This document shows, piece by piece, positions 9,079-18,272 of a DNA stretch of 64,000 nt. Positions within the stretch are counted from its first letter, which is position 1, and every line of letters starts with the position of its first letter. The notes under the pieces are model-generated. The model had not been told where the DNA came from and did no database searches. It was given only the letters and a program-made list of their open reading frames with translations. This DNA comes from Rhodothermus bifroesti. GTDB taxonomy: Bacteria > Bacteroidota > Rhodothermia > Rhodothermales > Rhodothermaceae. The translations under genes were made by a program, and so were the position numbers. The stretch covers positions 496,001 through 560,000 of the forward strand of contig NZ_JAGKTL010000002.1 of assembly GCF_017908595.1 (NCBI RefSeq). The letters run 5' to 3'.

Positions 9079-9846
9079 TTAAAGTACGCGGGCTTCTTCA
9101 CGGAGCAAACGAAGGAGTTCTCTTGCGACGTTGGCTGGTTCACCTTCAAGCCGGCGACCTGGAGGCCGCGGCGGCAGTGGACGATAGCCGGTTACGTACA
9201 CCCGAGGCGTGAGGTGATTGGTCGAAAGACCTAAATCGGCAAGCGTAAGCCGCTCGATAGGCTTGCGGCGCGCTTCCATGATGCCCCGAATCGATGGAAT
9301 ACGGGGGGTGTTCATGTCGTTGGAAATGGTCACCAGGCCGGGCAGCGTGAGTTCAATAATTTCTCGGCCAATGTCGCCTTGACGGGTAACTACGAGACGG
9401 CCGTTTTCATAAGCCAGGCCTACAGCATTGCTCACATAGGGCAATCCCAGCCGCTCAGCCAGCATGGGGCCAATGAGCCCGGCGTCGGTATCCTGGGACT
9501 GCTTACCGGTAAAGATGGCATCGTAGGCGCGGCGCTGAAAGAAGGCTGCAAGCACAGCAGCGGTTGCGTCAGCATCCCAGCCGGTTGGGTCGGCCTCGAT
9601 GTGGTAGGCTGCTAGAGCCCCCATGGCCAAGGCTTTACGAAGGGTTTCAGAGACTTCAGGGGGGCCAATCGAGACCACCTCGACTTTCCCGCCGTGCTGT
9701 TCAATAAGCTGCAAGGCGCCCTCGACAGCCGAAGCGTCGTACGCGTTAGGCACATAACGTGCTACATCAAACCGCAAGTGGCCGTCTATAATGCGAAAAG
9801 GGGCCTGAATATCCGGTACCTGTTTAATGCAGACGCAAAGGTTCAT
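9079..9846 (-). CDS. fixA: Electron transfer flavoprotein beta subunit (FixA)
   Basis: 255 residues, typical for ETF beta/FixA. The start MNLCVCIKQVPD and the stretch TGKQSQDTDAGLIGPMLAERLG (in parts near residues 116-137) are characteristic, as is the recognition-loop region after VTISND. It is the first gene of the fixA-fixB-fixC-fixX-gcdH operon, with a 117-base gap upstream to the giant UnbV lipoprotein gene, the likely promoter region. In bifurcating ETFs this subunit carries a second flavin; that cannot be decided by eye. Confidence 0.92.
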   Translation of the reverse strand: MNLCVCIKQVPDIQAPFRIIDGHLRFDVARYVPNAYDASAVEGALQLIEQHGGKVEVVSIGPPEVSETLRKALAMGALAAYHIEADPTGWDADATAAVLAAFFQRRAYDAIFTGKQSQDTDAGLIGPMLAERLGLPYVSNAVGLAYENGRLVVTRQGDIGREIIELTLPGLVTISNDMNTPRIPSIRGIMEARRKPIERLTLADLGLSTNHLTPRVYVTGYRPLPPRPPGRRLEGEPANVARELLRLLREEARVL

Positions 9847-9963
9847 AGACCGTGGTAGTAGATCCCGGAGACGTTAGTTTACAAAAGAGAATGTTTGATT
9901 TGGAAGCGCTTTTTAGATTCTTTGTGGAAGATATTTAACCCGAGGTTATGGCTAGCATGGCTT

Positions 9964-12900
9964 TTACCTAGGGGTGGGTTGTAGTACCAGTGCCTGGTCG
10001 AAGCGGTCTGGCGCAACGTAGCGTGTGTGGAAGCGGAGCCAGTCTTCGGGAAAGCGGCGGTAGACCGGGTCGTCCCATAAGCGAGCAATGGGGGTGTCGT
10101 AGCTTGGTTGACCATGATAGGGAAGGGGGTGTACCGTCCTGGAGAAGGTCGTGTTGTAGTCGCCGTCTTTGACCCAGCCGTCGCCAATGAGCACAAAGTC
10201 GCGCGACCAGCCTTGCGGTGGATCTGGTAAGGCCGGAAAATGGAAGACAAGCTCATCACCAGCGTTCATGATCACGTAGCGGTCGTCGATTTCGGCCAGC
10301 AACTCGCGCACGTCGCCCCAGCGTGTGTAGTAGCCTTCCAGGTCGCGCCAGCGTTGTGCTGTAGCAGCCAGGGAGTCGTAGATGGGAATTTCCGGCATCG
10401 AATGATCGGGTTGCACAGTAGCAGAGTAGCCCCGGTAGCGAAGCTCCGCACGTTGCGGGTGCAGGCGTTGCGTACGTAGCCGCGTGTTGGGGCGCGCTTC
10501 GGCCCAGCCGATCCAGTCCCAGTAGATTTCCAGGTTGGTGCGTAGCCGCACGCGGTAAGGTCCCTTTTCGGGAAGCAGGTTGGTAAGGTCTATCACAATG
10601 GTTTTGCCTCGACCGGCCGGAAAGCCCAGGTCTGGATAAGCTACGCGCCAGTCGCCTTGGCCGTCGGGGACTTCAAGCTGCAAGCCACGGGGTCGTGCAT
10701 GGTTGCCTTGGCTGATAGCTACGTTGATTGAGCTGTCGGTTGGTCGAAGCCAACCATAGGCGATTAAATAGAGCGGTTTGTGGGTAGGCACCGCCTCCCC
10801 CAGATCCAGCTCGATGAAATGGGGTTCAGCAATGCCCTGATAGGCGCCGAGCCTAAACGTGTTAAAGTAGCGGCCGTCGCGCTGGGCCACAAGGGCAGTT
10901 ACGTCTCGTCCTTGATGATCGATGGCTTGCGTGACGGGCGCTACGGGTCCTGTTACATAAAGTTGTAGCTGGCGTGGGGGAAAGGCGAAGCGTTCGTCTA
11001 CCCAGATTTCTGTGTTCTCAGGGTGGTCGACTACCAGCAGCGACACGTGATCGAAGAAGTGTGTTTCCCAGAGTTCGGCCGTAATGCGTACGTCGTAGAG
11101 GCCATCCCGTGGGCGCAGCTGGTCGCCACGGATTTTGATCCAGTCTTCGGTTTGGGCGATGTCTCCCGTTTCTTGGGCATTAATACGCAAACCGAGTGGA
11201 GAGCCCCAAATAAAATCGGTGACAAAGGTCATTTGCTGGCCGTCGAATGTAAAGACCCAGGGGCAAGAGCCTTTTAGGCGTTGTGTGGCCTGGACGGTCT
11301 GGTTGGCGGCTAAGTTGAACTCGGCCTGCACGTTGCCGTTGGGCCAGACGATACGGGCCAGGGGTACGCGTTCGGCCAGGCCTAGCCCAAAGTGTACAAC
11401 AGGTCTTCGGATGACCTGTTTTTGGTAAAGTAGGCCGGTACGGATTTCTATCGTACCGCCAATGCCGAAGGCATTGACGCGCTGGTCGCCTACAACGACG
11501 GCCTGTGGGTGGAGTTGCGTCCAGCCATAAGGTGCATCGCTTTGGTTGTGCAGGCTTGCAGGTGTGCCATCAGCCTGGCGAGCAACCAGGTCCAGGCGGC
11601 CGTCGTTGTCGAGGTCGGCTGCATCGAAGGCCTGCAGTGGCAACGTAAGGGGTTCCCTGCGCAGATGGCCTTGGGCATTGGTGAGCCAAATCCAGGTTTG
11701 GAAAGGTACTGAAGCAATGAGGTCTTGGGCGCCGTTGTTGTCCAGGTCGGCAGTGAAAAAGTGGGCTTGCCGACAGGCCTCTTCGGATAAGGCGGGGAGG
11801 CGTGCAGAGAGGGGTTGGGTTTGCCAGCTGCGGGTGTAGCGGTCAAAGGTGAGTTGTTGGAAGTTGCCATTAGGCTGCAGTAAGATGATGTCGAGCTGGC
11901 CGTTGTGATCCAGGTCAGCGATCGTAAGGGCGCAGGTGGTAAGCTGGGGTATCTGCGGTTCGGGCATAAAGAGGCCCTGGCGTTCGTTGCGCCAGAGGTG
12001 TAGGGTTCCCTGAAGGTCGAGCAGGACCAGTTCGGGGTCGCCATCGCCATCGAGGTCGGCCCAGGTGAGCTGGCGGGGCGGGGTGTTGAAGACGTGTTGG
12101 GTACGGAAGGTTTGATCCCCGTTATTGCTTATCAAAAAAACACCACTCTGATCGCCGACAAGCAGGTCCAGATCTCCATCCAAATCAAAGTCGACCACCC
12201 AGATTCCTGTAGGCGTAATTTTCCCAAGATTAAGGAGGGCCATTTCTGAAAAGCTGCCATCGGCTTCTTGGCGGTAGAGGCGCAAGCCCTGCCGGCCAAG
12301 AAGGGCCACGTCCATGCGAAAGTCATTGTTGTAGTCCAGCAAGGCAACGCTGTACAGGGGTAAGACGCTGCTTCGTGGTGGTTCTGGACGTTTTAGCGTT
12401 ATGCCGTCGTCGAAGACCACGGCTTCTGGCCCTATGTGCAACACCGCGGGTGGTGTGTCGCTGCTTTTCCAGGTGACCAGGAGGGCCTCAACCGGAGCCG
12501 CAGTCATTGGCGCTGTGCGGAAGGTTAGGAGCGAGTCTGGAAGGGCAAAAGTGGCAGAAGGCGGCTTGAGCCGCAGCGGGTCTGTCAGTGGGGGGGTGAG
12601 CACTTCGGGTGGGGGTTGCAATTCAGCTAGATCTGCCCGAAAGGCAGGGTGCTGCAGTAGTGTGTTGCGCAAGAAGGTTACCTGGGGGCGCAGCCTGTTC
12701 CAATCTGCAGTTCGGATCTGGGTAAGCAGTTCGTGCCATACGGTTTGCGCTTCAGCGGGCCAGGTTGGTACGAGCGGTTGAAGCTGGTTGCTTACGTAGT
12801 GCAGTTCCTGAACATCTTGTGTGGCCACCGCGCGTCGCAGGCGCTCTAGCCAGAGGGCTTGGTTATCGGGGTGCTGCGTAGTGAGCTGGTTGAGCAAGGC

Positions 12901-13380
12901 ATCGGCTGTGAGGGTATCGTTAGGGGAGGGGCGTTCTTCGAGCAGTTGAAAAAGCAGGTAGGCGGCTTCCAGGTCTGCTGGATCGTTTTGCAGCGCTTGC
13001 GTGATGTAGGAACGGGCCTGCTCGGGCTGCCCTTCCGCCAGTGATAGGCGGGCCAGCAGCAGCTGAATGCGGGCACTTTCGGGAGCTAAGCGTGCAGCCT
13101 CTTCCAGATAGCGACGGGCGGCAGGGAGGTCATTTCGGCGCAGGGCCAACAGTCCTAGGTTAGCCCAGGCAGCAGGCTCGCCTGGTGCCAGTTCGGTGGT
13201 GCGTTCCAGCAGCGTGCGTGCTCCCCGATCTTCGCCGGCTTGTAGCGCAGCCAGACCGGTATAAAAAGCCGTAATGGCTTCTTGGTAAGCTTCGGTGCCT
13301 GGCTCGGGCACCGAGGGTGCACGGCGGCAAGCCGCAATAAGCAAAAAAATACTAAAAAGACCGAGACCAAAACGTCGCAT
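9964..13380 (-). CDS. Giant TPR / FG-GAP / UnbV lipoprotein with an unrecognised C-terminal region
   Basis: I chose the ATG at 13380 because the chain then opens with a signal peptide and lipobox (LLIAAC, Cys18), giving 1138 residues; the upstream GTG at 13443 and ATG at 13407 only add residues before the signal. Domain order by position: TPR helices to about residue 240, degenerate FG-GAP repeats (DFDLDGDLD, DLDGDGDPE, DLDNDGRLD) about 320-610, an ASPIC/UnbV domain about 635-705 with HFGLG and IVWPNG, then more than 400 residues that I do not recognise, rich in beta-type sequence with a conserved-looking LIGDGWVKDGDYNTTFS. It starts 65 bases after the acyl-CoA synthetase stop. Confidence 0.85.
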   Translation of the reverse strand: MRRFGLGLFSIFLLIAACRRAPSVPEPGTEAYQEAITAFYTGLAALQAGEDRGARTLLERTTELAPGEPAAWANLGLLALRRNDLPAARRYLEEAARLAPESARIQLLLARLSLAEGQPEQARSYITQALQNDPADLEAAYLLFQLLEERPSPNDTLTADALLNQLTTQHPDNQALWLERLRRAVATQDVQELHYVSNQLQPLVPTWPAEAQTVWHELLTQIRTADWNRLRPQVTFLRNTLLQHPAFRADLAELQPPPEVLTPPLTDPLRLKPPSATFALPDSLLTFRTAPMTAAPVEALLVTWKSSDTPPAVLHIGPEAVVFDDGITLKRPEPPRSSVLPLYSVALLDYNNDFRMDVALLGRQGLRLYRQEADGSFSEMALLNLGKITPTGIWVVDFDLDGDLDLLVGDQSGVFLISNNGDQTFRTQHVFNTPPRQLTWADLDGDGDPELVLLDLQGTLHLWRNERQGLFMPEPQIPQLTTCALTIADLDHNGQLDIILLQPNGNFQQLTFDRYTRSWQTQPLSARLPALSEEACRQAHFFTADLDNNGAQDLIASVPFQTWIWLTNAQGHLRREPLTLPLQAFDAADLDNDGRLDLVARQADGTPASLHNQSDAPYGWTQLHPQAVVVGDQRVNAFGIGGTIEIRTGLLYQKQVIRRPVVHFGLGLAERVPLARIVWPNGNVQAEFNLAANQTVQATQRLKGSCPWVFTFDGQQMTFVTDFIWGSPLGLRINAQETGDIAQTEDWIKIRGDQLRPRDGLYDVRITAELWETHFFDHVSLLVVDHPENTEIWVDERFAFPPRQLQLYVTGPVAPVTQAIDHQGRDVTALVAQRDGRYFNTFRLGAYQGIAEPHFIELDLGEAVPTHKPLYLIAYGWLRPTDSSINVAISQGNHARPRGLQLEVPDGQGDWRVAYPDLGFPAGRGKTIVIDLTNLLPEKGPYRVRLRTNLEIYWDWIGWAEARPNTRLRTQRLHPQRAELRYRGYSATVQPDHSMPEIPIYDSLAATAQRWRDLEGYYTRWGDVRELLAEIDDRYVIMNAGDELVFHFPALPDPPQGWSRDFVLIGDGWVKDGDYNTTFSRTVHPLPYHGQPSYDTPIARLWDDPVYRRFPEDWLRFHTRYVAPDRFDQALVLQPTPR

Positions 13381-13445
13381 ACCGGTACGCAGAGCCTTTG
13401 GTGCCATGCAAGTTAGTTGATCCGGCGGTGTTGGGCAAGGCACAT

Positions 13446-15416
13446 TTAGTAAGCTTTTCGGATCGCCTCAAGTGCGCCCACATCTTCAAGGCTGCTTAGG
13501 TCGCCAGGGTCTAGTCCCAAGTAGACCGCTCGGATTACGCGGCGCATGACTTTGGCATTGCGCGTTTTGGGCAATGCAGCTGCAAAGCGCACCTCCCGAG
13601 GCTTCAGGGGTTTGCCCAGGGCAGCAGCTACCTGGTCGATCAGCTCTTGGCGCAGGGCCTCTGAAGGGGCATAGCCGGGCTGCAGCACCACAAACGCGAC
13701 CACCTCTTCGCCTTTGACGTCGTGGGGTACCCCTATCGCAGCGCTTTCAGCCACGGCGGGGTGGGCATTGAGCACTGCTTCAACCTCGGCGGGTCCTAGC
13801 CGCTTGCCAGCCACTTTGATCGTGTCGTCCGAGCGTCCCAGAATGTACCAAAGGCCGTCGCTATCGATAGCGGCAAAGTCGCCATGCACCCAGAGGCCTT
13901 CGATGCGGCGCCAGTAGGTGTCGAGGTAACGCTCGCGATCACGCCAAAAGCCACGCGTCATGCCGATCCATGGCTTGCGGATTACCAGCTCACCGACAGC
14001 ACCCCGCACGGGTCGACCTTGCTCATCCACCACATCAGCCGCCATGCCAGGTACCGGATCTGAAAATGCGCAGGGTTTAAGTGGCCGGAAGAAATTCCCG
14101 CACAGGATACCTCCAGAGATCTCTGTACCGCCTGAATAGTTGAGGATAGGCTTTTCGCCTCCGAGCACGTGTTCGAAGCACCAAAGCCACGATTCAGGAT
14201 CCCAAGGACTTCCCGTGGATCCTACGGCGCGTAGGCTGGAGAGGTCGTGGCGGCGAAGGGGTTCTGGTCCATAAGGCCGAAGTGTCCGAATAAGGGTAGG
14301 GGAGATCCCCAGGTGCGTTACCTGATGGCGCTCGACAAGCGCCCAAAGCCGGTCGATGTCCGGATAGTCGGGCGCTCCGTCGTAAAGCACCATCGCAGCG
14401 CCAATGAGCAGCGTGCCAAAAACCAACCAAGGACCCATCATCCAGCCCATATCGGTTACCCAGTACATCGTTTCACCGGGCTTAAGGTCCATGCACTGGT
14501 ACATGTCTTGGGCGGCTTTAATAGGAAAACCGCAGTGCGTATGGACAGCCCCTTTAGGCCGGCCCGTGGTGCCGCTTGTGTAAATGAGCATGAGCACGTC
14601 TTCGGCATCGGTGCGGACGGTTTCGGCTTCGGTCGGTTGGGACCAAACAAGCTCATGCCACCAGTGGTCGCGTCCAGGTTGCATAGGCACAGCGAGTGCT
14701 TCGGCTTCCAGACGGCGCAACACCACCACATGGGCGACACTTGGGCATCCGACCAGCGCTTCGTCGGCTGTAGGTTTGAGCAGAATGGGCTTGCCACGAC
14801 GGTAAAACCCATCGGCCGTAAACAAAAACCGAGCCTCGGCATCGCAGATGCGGGTGCGCACGGCCTCGGCACCATAGCCGCTAAACAGCGGCAATGCGAT
14901 ACCCCCCAGCTTGATTGTGGCCAAAAAAGCGATCACAAGCTCAGGGGTCATGGGCATAAATAACGCGACCACGTCACCCTTGCGAAAACCCAGCTCCAGC
15001 AAGGCACGAGCGCAGCGGCAAACCTCGGCATGCAATCCAGCATAGGTAAGGATGCGCAGCGTGCCTTCTTCGCCTTCCCAGCGCAATGCTACGCGCTCAG
15101 CGGCTTCGCTGCTTTGCCATTTGTCAAGCAGGTTATGTACGATGTTCAGCTTGCCGCCCACGCACCAACGGGGGAAAGCTGGTCCTTCACTGAGGTCGAC
15201 GATCTGATGGTACGGTGCATAAAAGCGAATATCGAGGTCTTCTAATACAGCCGGCCAGAACCACTCCGGGTCTTCAGACGCGCGCAAGAGCAAGGCATCT
15301 AAGGAGTCGATGCCATGACGCTCTATAAAACGCTGCAGATTGCTAGCCTTGATCCATTCTGGCCTAGGTTCCCAAACAATGGGTTGTTTAAATGGAAAAG
15401 CGCTTTCTGTATACAT
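13446..15416 (-). CDS. AMP-forming acyl-CoA synthetase, acetyl-CoA synthetase-like
   Basis: 656 residues, the size of the acetyl/propionyl/acetoacetyl-CoA synthetase group. The ATP-binding P-loop YTSGTTGRPKG lies near residue 280, the YSGGTEI motif near 425, and the C-terminal lysine loop KTRNAKVMRR near 620; that lysine catalyses adenylation and is the usual acetylation switch. The enzyme activates a short-chain carboxylic acid to its CoA thioester through an acyl-AMP. Compared with classical AcsA the loop reads NAK instead of SGK, and the substrate pocket cannot be judged by eye, so the acid activated is unknown. The gene lies upstream of the giant UnbV lipoprotein on the same strand. Confidence 0.85.
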   Translation of the reverse strand: MYTESAFPFKQPIVWEPRPEWIKASNLQRFIERHGIDSLDALLLRASEDPEWFWPAVLEDLDIRFYAPYHQIVDLSEGPAFPRWCVGGKLNIVHNLLDKWQSSEAAERVALRWEGEEGTLRILTYAGLHAEVCRCARALLELGFRKGDVVALFMPMTPELVIAFLATIKLGGIALPLFSGYGAEAVRTRICDAEARFLFTADGFYRRGKPILLKPTADEALVGCPSVAHVVVLRRLEAEALAVPMQPGRDHWWHELVWSQPTEAETVRTDAEDVLMLIYTSGTTGRPKGAVHTHCGFPIKAAQDMYQCMDLKPGETMYWVTDMGWMMGPWLVFGTLLIGAAMVLYDGAPDYPDIDRLWALVERHQVTHLGISPTLIRTLRPYGPEPLRRHDLSSLRAVGSTGSPWDPESWLWCFEHVLGGEKPILNYSGGTEISGGILCGNFFRPLKPCAFSDPVPGMAADVVDEQGRPVRGAVGELVIRKPWIGMTRGFWRDRERYLDTYWRRIEGLWVHGDFAAIDSDGLWYILGRSDDTIKVAGKRLGPAEVEAVLNAHPAVAESAAIGVPHDVKGEEVVAFVVLQPGYAPSEALRQELIDQVAAALGKPLKPREVRFAAALPKTRNAKVMRRVIRAVYLGLDPGDLSSLEDVGALEAIRKAY

Positions 15417-15522
15417 CGTTCAAGCATATTGACGCAGATTCGCAGCTTAGCTTACATGATACGTGAGGAGCATGCCCGGCGCAAGCTCGTTAAAACGCTG
15501 ATCAATACCGAAGCTAAGCTCT

Positions 15523-15930
15523 ATGGCAGTTCCTAAAGTCATCTATACCGAAGAAGTCTGGCGACGTCTGCTGACGCCAGAGCAGTATCACGTTTTACGA
15601 GAGCAGGGCACCGAGCCAGCGTTTACAGGAAAGTATTGGGATCATAAAGCGCCTGGTCTTTACCGATGCGCTGGATGCGGGCTGCCGCTTTTTTCTTCGG
15701 AGACGAAGTTTGACTCAGGAACAGGGTGGCCGAGCTTTTATGCGCCAGTTGCGCCGGAACACATTGAAATGTCGGACGACTACAGCTTGGGCATGCACCG
15801 CATTGAGGTGCACTGCGCTGCCTGTGGCGGTCACCTGGGGCATGTATTTCCCGATGGCCCCCCTCCTACGGGGTTGCGCTACTGCATCAACTCGGCAGCG
15901 CTCTCTTTTGAAGCAAAGGAGGCAGCCTAA
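15523..15930 (+). CDS. msrB: Peptide methionine (R)-S-oxide reductase
   Basis: 135 residues, normal for free-standing MsrB. Two zinc-binding CxxC pairs (Cys49/Cys52 and Cys98/Cys101) and the catalytic cysteine Cys121 in RYCINSAAL are all present, as is the substrate motif DSGTGWPSF. It reduces methionine-R-sulfoxide in damaged proteins with thioredoxin as reductant. The gene is divergent from the acyl-CoA synthetase, with 106 bases between the starts, and overlaps the end of the convergent DoxX gene by 4 bases. No signal peptide, so cytoplasmic. Confidence 0.95.
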   Translation: MAVPKVIYTEEVWRRLLTPEQYHVLREQGTEPAFTGKYWDHKAPGLYRCAGCGLPLFSSETKFDSGTGWPSFYAPVAPEHIEMSDDYSLGMHRIEVHCAACGGHLGHVFPDGPPPTGLRYCINSAALSFEAKEAA

Positions 15931-16394
15931 GGCTCTGGCGTTTCGGCGACTTGCTGCGCAGCTGCTGGGGCCAGCATGCGGGCATCCAGCGAGTAGGGTC
16001 CAGCGCCAAAAAGGCCATAAACCAGTAGCAGAAAGAACACCAGCGCCGAAAGCTCCAGCGACTGGCCCGCGGCTAAAAGTCCTTCATGCAGGTGTACAAA
16101 AAACGTGGCCACAAACAGAATAGGCACCTGTGCCCATGCTGCAAGCCGCGTAAGCAAACCGGCAGTCAGCATAAGGCCCCCTACCAAATGCGCCAGCGCT
16201 ACGTAGTGAACGGCTGCCATCGGCAGGAACCAATCCAAGTTGCGCCCTTCTACTAGCGCCATAAATCGCGAAGAATCACCAACAAAAAGCCAGCCACGCA
16301 CAAACAGCGCAATACCTAAGTACATGCGGATCAAATCATAACCCATGAGTCGGTGGTCTTCTAACCAGCGACGCGCAGCAACGAGCGTGGACAT
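15927..16394 (-). CDS. DoxX-family membrane protein
   Basis: 155 residues with four predicted hydrophobic segments, beginning [18 protein letters not shown] and including [19 protein letters not shown], the typical DoxX layout of a glycine-rich second helix. DoxX relatives appear as quinone-linked subunits of thiosulfate oxidoreductase or as partners in thiol and redox-stress responses; many remain uncharacterised. It shares a 163-base divergent region with the NUDIX gene and is convergent with msrB. The family call is good; a precise role cannot be given. Confidence 0.8.
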   Translation of the reverse strand: MSTLVAARRWLEDHRLMGYDLIRMYLGIALFVRGWLFVGDSSRFMALVEGRNLDWFLPMAAVHYVALAHLVGGLMLTAGLLTRLAAWAQVPILFVATFFVHLHEGLLAAGQSLELSALVFFLLLVYGLFGAGPYSLDARMLAPAAAQQVAETPEP

Positions 16395-16557
16395 AGTTCA
16401 GTTTTTATTTTGTTAAGGTTTCTTGAAGAAAATTTATGCCATGTGCAAAAAAGCGTTCCGGTGTGGTGCATCTTTTTGTTACAGCGAGCGTTATCCGCTG
16501 CCGGTATAGGATTTGCAGCCCTTAGCAAGGGAAATCTTGGTGTTACGTTATCGATAG

Positions 16558-17130
16558 ATGTCGTCAAAGTCTTGGAAGGTTTTGCAGCAAGAGTACTTGC
16601 TGCATCGCTGGTGGATGAAGCTGCGCGTCGATCGGGTGCAGTTGCCTAACGGTACGGAGATTGAAGAATTTCATGTGGTAGAATATCCCGATTGGGTATG
16701 CGTGCTGTGCTTGACGGAAGAGGGGCAGCTCGTTTTTGTGGAGCAGTACCGGCATGGGGTTGGGACGCTAAGCCTGGAGCTTCCGGCAGGCGGAGTCGAG
16801 CCAGGTGAAGATCCGTTGCATGCTGCACGCAGGGAGCTTTTAGAAGAGACGGGTTATGAAGCGGCGGTTTGGGAATCGCTGGGGTGTTTTGCACCTGATC
16901 CTAGTAAGCATACGAACTTGGCCCATATTTTCGTTGCTCGAAAAGCACGGCAGGTAGGTCCGCCTTGCTTGGATCCTGCTGAGGAAATGGAAATTCGCCT
17001 GCTAACCCCTAGCGAGGCTTTGCGCTTGGCTGATGAAGGCAAGATTCTCCATGGCATTCATGCAGCGGCGCTTTTTTGGGCGCATTTTCGAGGTATTTTG
17101 CCCAACGGTCAGTCAGGCCTAGCTCGCTAA
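16558..17130 (+). CDS. NUDIX hydrolase, ADP-ribose pyrophosphatase type
   Basis: 190 residues. The complete Nudix box GX5EX7REUXEEXGU runs over residues 78-100 (GGVEPGEDP then RELLEETGY), with the upstream LELPAGG motif typical of ADP-ribose pyrophosphatases. These cytosolic enzymes hydrolyse ADP-ribose or related nucleoside diphosphate sugars. The start at 16558 gives a leading segment of the usual length for this group. A hypothetical lipoprotein gene follows 18 bases downstream on the same strand. Substrate choice within the NUDIX family is not certain from sequence. Confidence 0.88.
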   Translation: MSSKSWKVLQQEYLLHRWWMKLRVDRVQLPNGTEIEEFHVVEYPDWVCVLCLTEEGQLVFVEQYRHGVGTLSLELPAGGVEPGEDPLHAARRELLEETGYEAAVWESLGCFAPDPSKHTNLAHIFVARKARQVGPPCLDPAEEMEIRLLTPSEALRLADEGKILHGIHAAALFWAHFRGILPNGQSGLAR

Positions 17131-17148
17131 CGAAATCATCCCTAGACC

Positions 17149-18270
17149 ATGGGCTACGTAGCCCGTGCAGGTGCTGTGCTGCTGAGTTTGGTGTGGAGCG
17201 CCTGTCAACTTTCGTCTCCCTATCGTCTTGAGACCCTAGCGCTTGAGCGCATAGGATGGGATACGCTGGCGGTGAAAGCGCGCTTTGTGGTCCGCAAGTG
17301 GCCTGGTCGCTTGCAGCCTGTAAGGCCCGATTCTGTGCAGTTGCTGCTGCTGAGCGCGCGCTACGACACGCTATTTTGGGGAACTTCGACGCGCATTCCT
17401 GTGCCGGACGCGATGTTAGGAGATCAGGAACGCTTGCTGCTTGAGGTATGTGGATGGTTTCAAGGGCGCTCGGTTTGTGATCAGGCTGGGTTTAGCGCTT
17501 CGCCTAAGCGGCTCCAGGTAGCACCGGAGGTGCAGTACCCGTATCAAGGAACGCTGTCCCGTTTGTATTACCGCCTGCATCCTCGTCTGGAGCGGCAGCG
17601 CTATGCAGCGGCAACGTGGGAGCCGCTTGCGGTAGCACCTTTGCCTCAAGGGTATCTTCGGATGCAATTGGTCCAAGACCCGCAGAGTGCCCTTGAGTGG
17701 CCGATTAAGGCCTGGGAAGGCGTTGTTGAACTGGCTGAACTCCCCACTTTCCCTGATTTCCGTTATGCCTTAAGTCAGCAGTTGCGTGCGGGTTTGGTTG
17801 CCACTATGACAGTTGAAGTGTATGCCGGAGGGCCTCAGCCAGTGCGGATAGCTACCCTTAGGCATCAACTTCGGGCCAAAACCGAAGCCGAGCGTAAGGC
17901 CGAGGTAGCACGTCTGGCTGAGGCTGCGCTGGTGCAGCTTGTGGAGCAACTAAGCGGGCGGTCTTATCCGGTTTGGGTACGCGTCGAAAGTTGGAGTTTT
18001 AATCCGCTTGCCATGCAGTACGTGGTCGAAATTTCGGCTCGTTGGCAAGAAGGCGGATGGCTAGGGCCAACGTGTGCGCTGCGCGGCATATTGACCGCAG
18101 CTGAAGATGGCACGCAGGCCACATTTCGTTGGGTGGAAGGCAATCCCGCGGCACGTCAACGCTGGAGACGTCGTGTAGACGAGGAGCTGCTGTATTTGGG
18201 TACGTTGAGGGAGGCCTTGTCAGAGGCGCGCGAAGATCAGCACCGAGAGGGCGTGGTGCGTGGTTGGTAG
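17149..18270 (+). CDS. Hypothetical lipoprotein
   Basis: 373 residues that I do not recognise. The start MGYVARAGAVLLSLVWSAC reads as a signal peptide with a lipobox-like LVWSAC, so Cys19 could be lipidated. The middle is mixed alpha/beta with an early immunoglobulin-like stretch (RLETLALERIGWDTLAVKAR), and the last 60 residues are charged and helical. It follows the NUDIX gene by 18 bases and ends 2 bases before the convergent TonB-family gene. No catalytic motif is visible. Confidence 0.65.
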   Translation: MGYVARAGAVLLSLVWSACQLSSPYRLETLALERIGWDTLAVKARFVVRKWPGRLQPVRPDSVQLLLLSARYDTLFWGTSTRIPVPDAMLGDQERLLLEVCGWFQGRSVCDQAGFSASPKRLQVAPEVQYPYQGTLSRLYYRLHPRLERQRYAAATWEPLAVAPLPQGYLRMQLVQDPQSALEWPIKAWEGVVELAELPTFPDFRYALSQQLRAGLVATMTVEVYAGGPQPVRIATLRHQLRAKTEAERKAEVARLAEAALVQLVEQLSGRSYPVWVRVESWSFNPLAMQYVVEISARWQEGGWLGPTCALRGILTAAEDGTQATFRWVEGNPAARQRWRRRVDEELLYLGTLREALSEAREDQHREGVVRGW

Positions 18271-18272
18271 GT

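Noticed and set aside
14247-14963. A 238-codon open frame on the plus strand
   Set aside because: It is antisense to the acyl-CoA synthetase P-loop region and has no recognisable motif; long antisense frames are common in G/C-rich genes.
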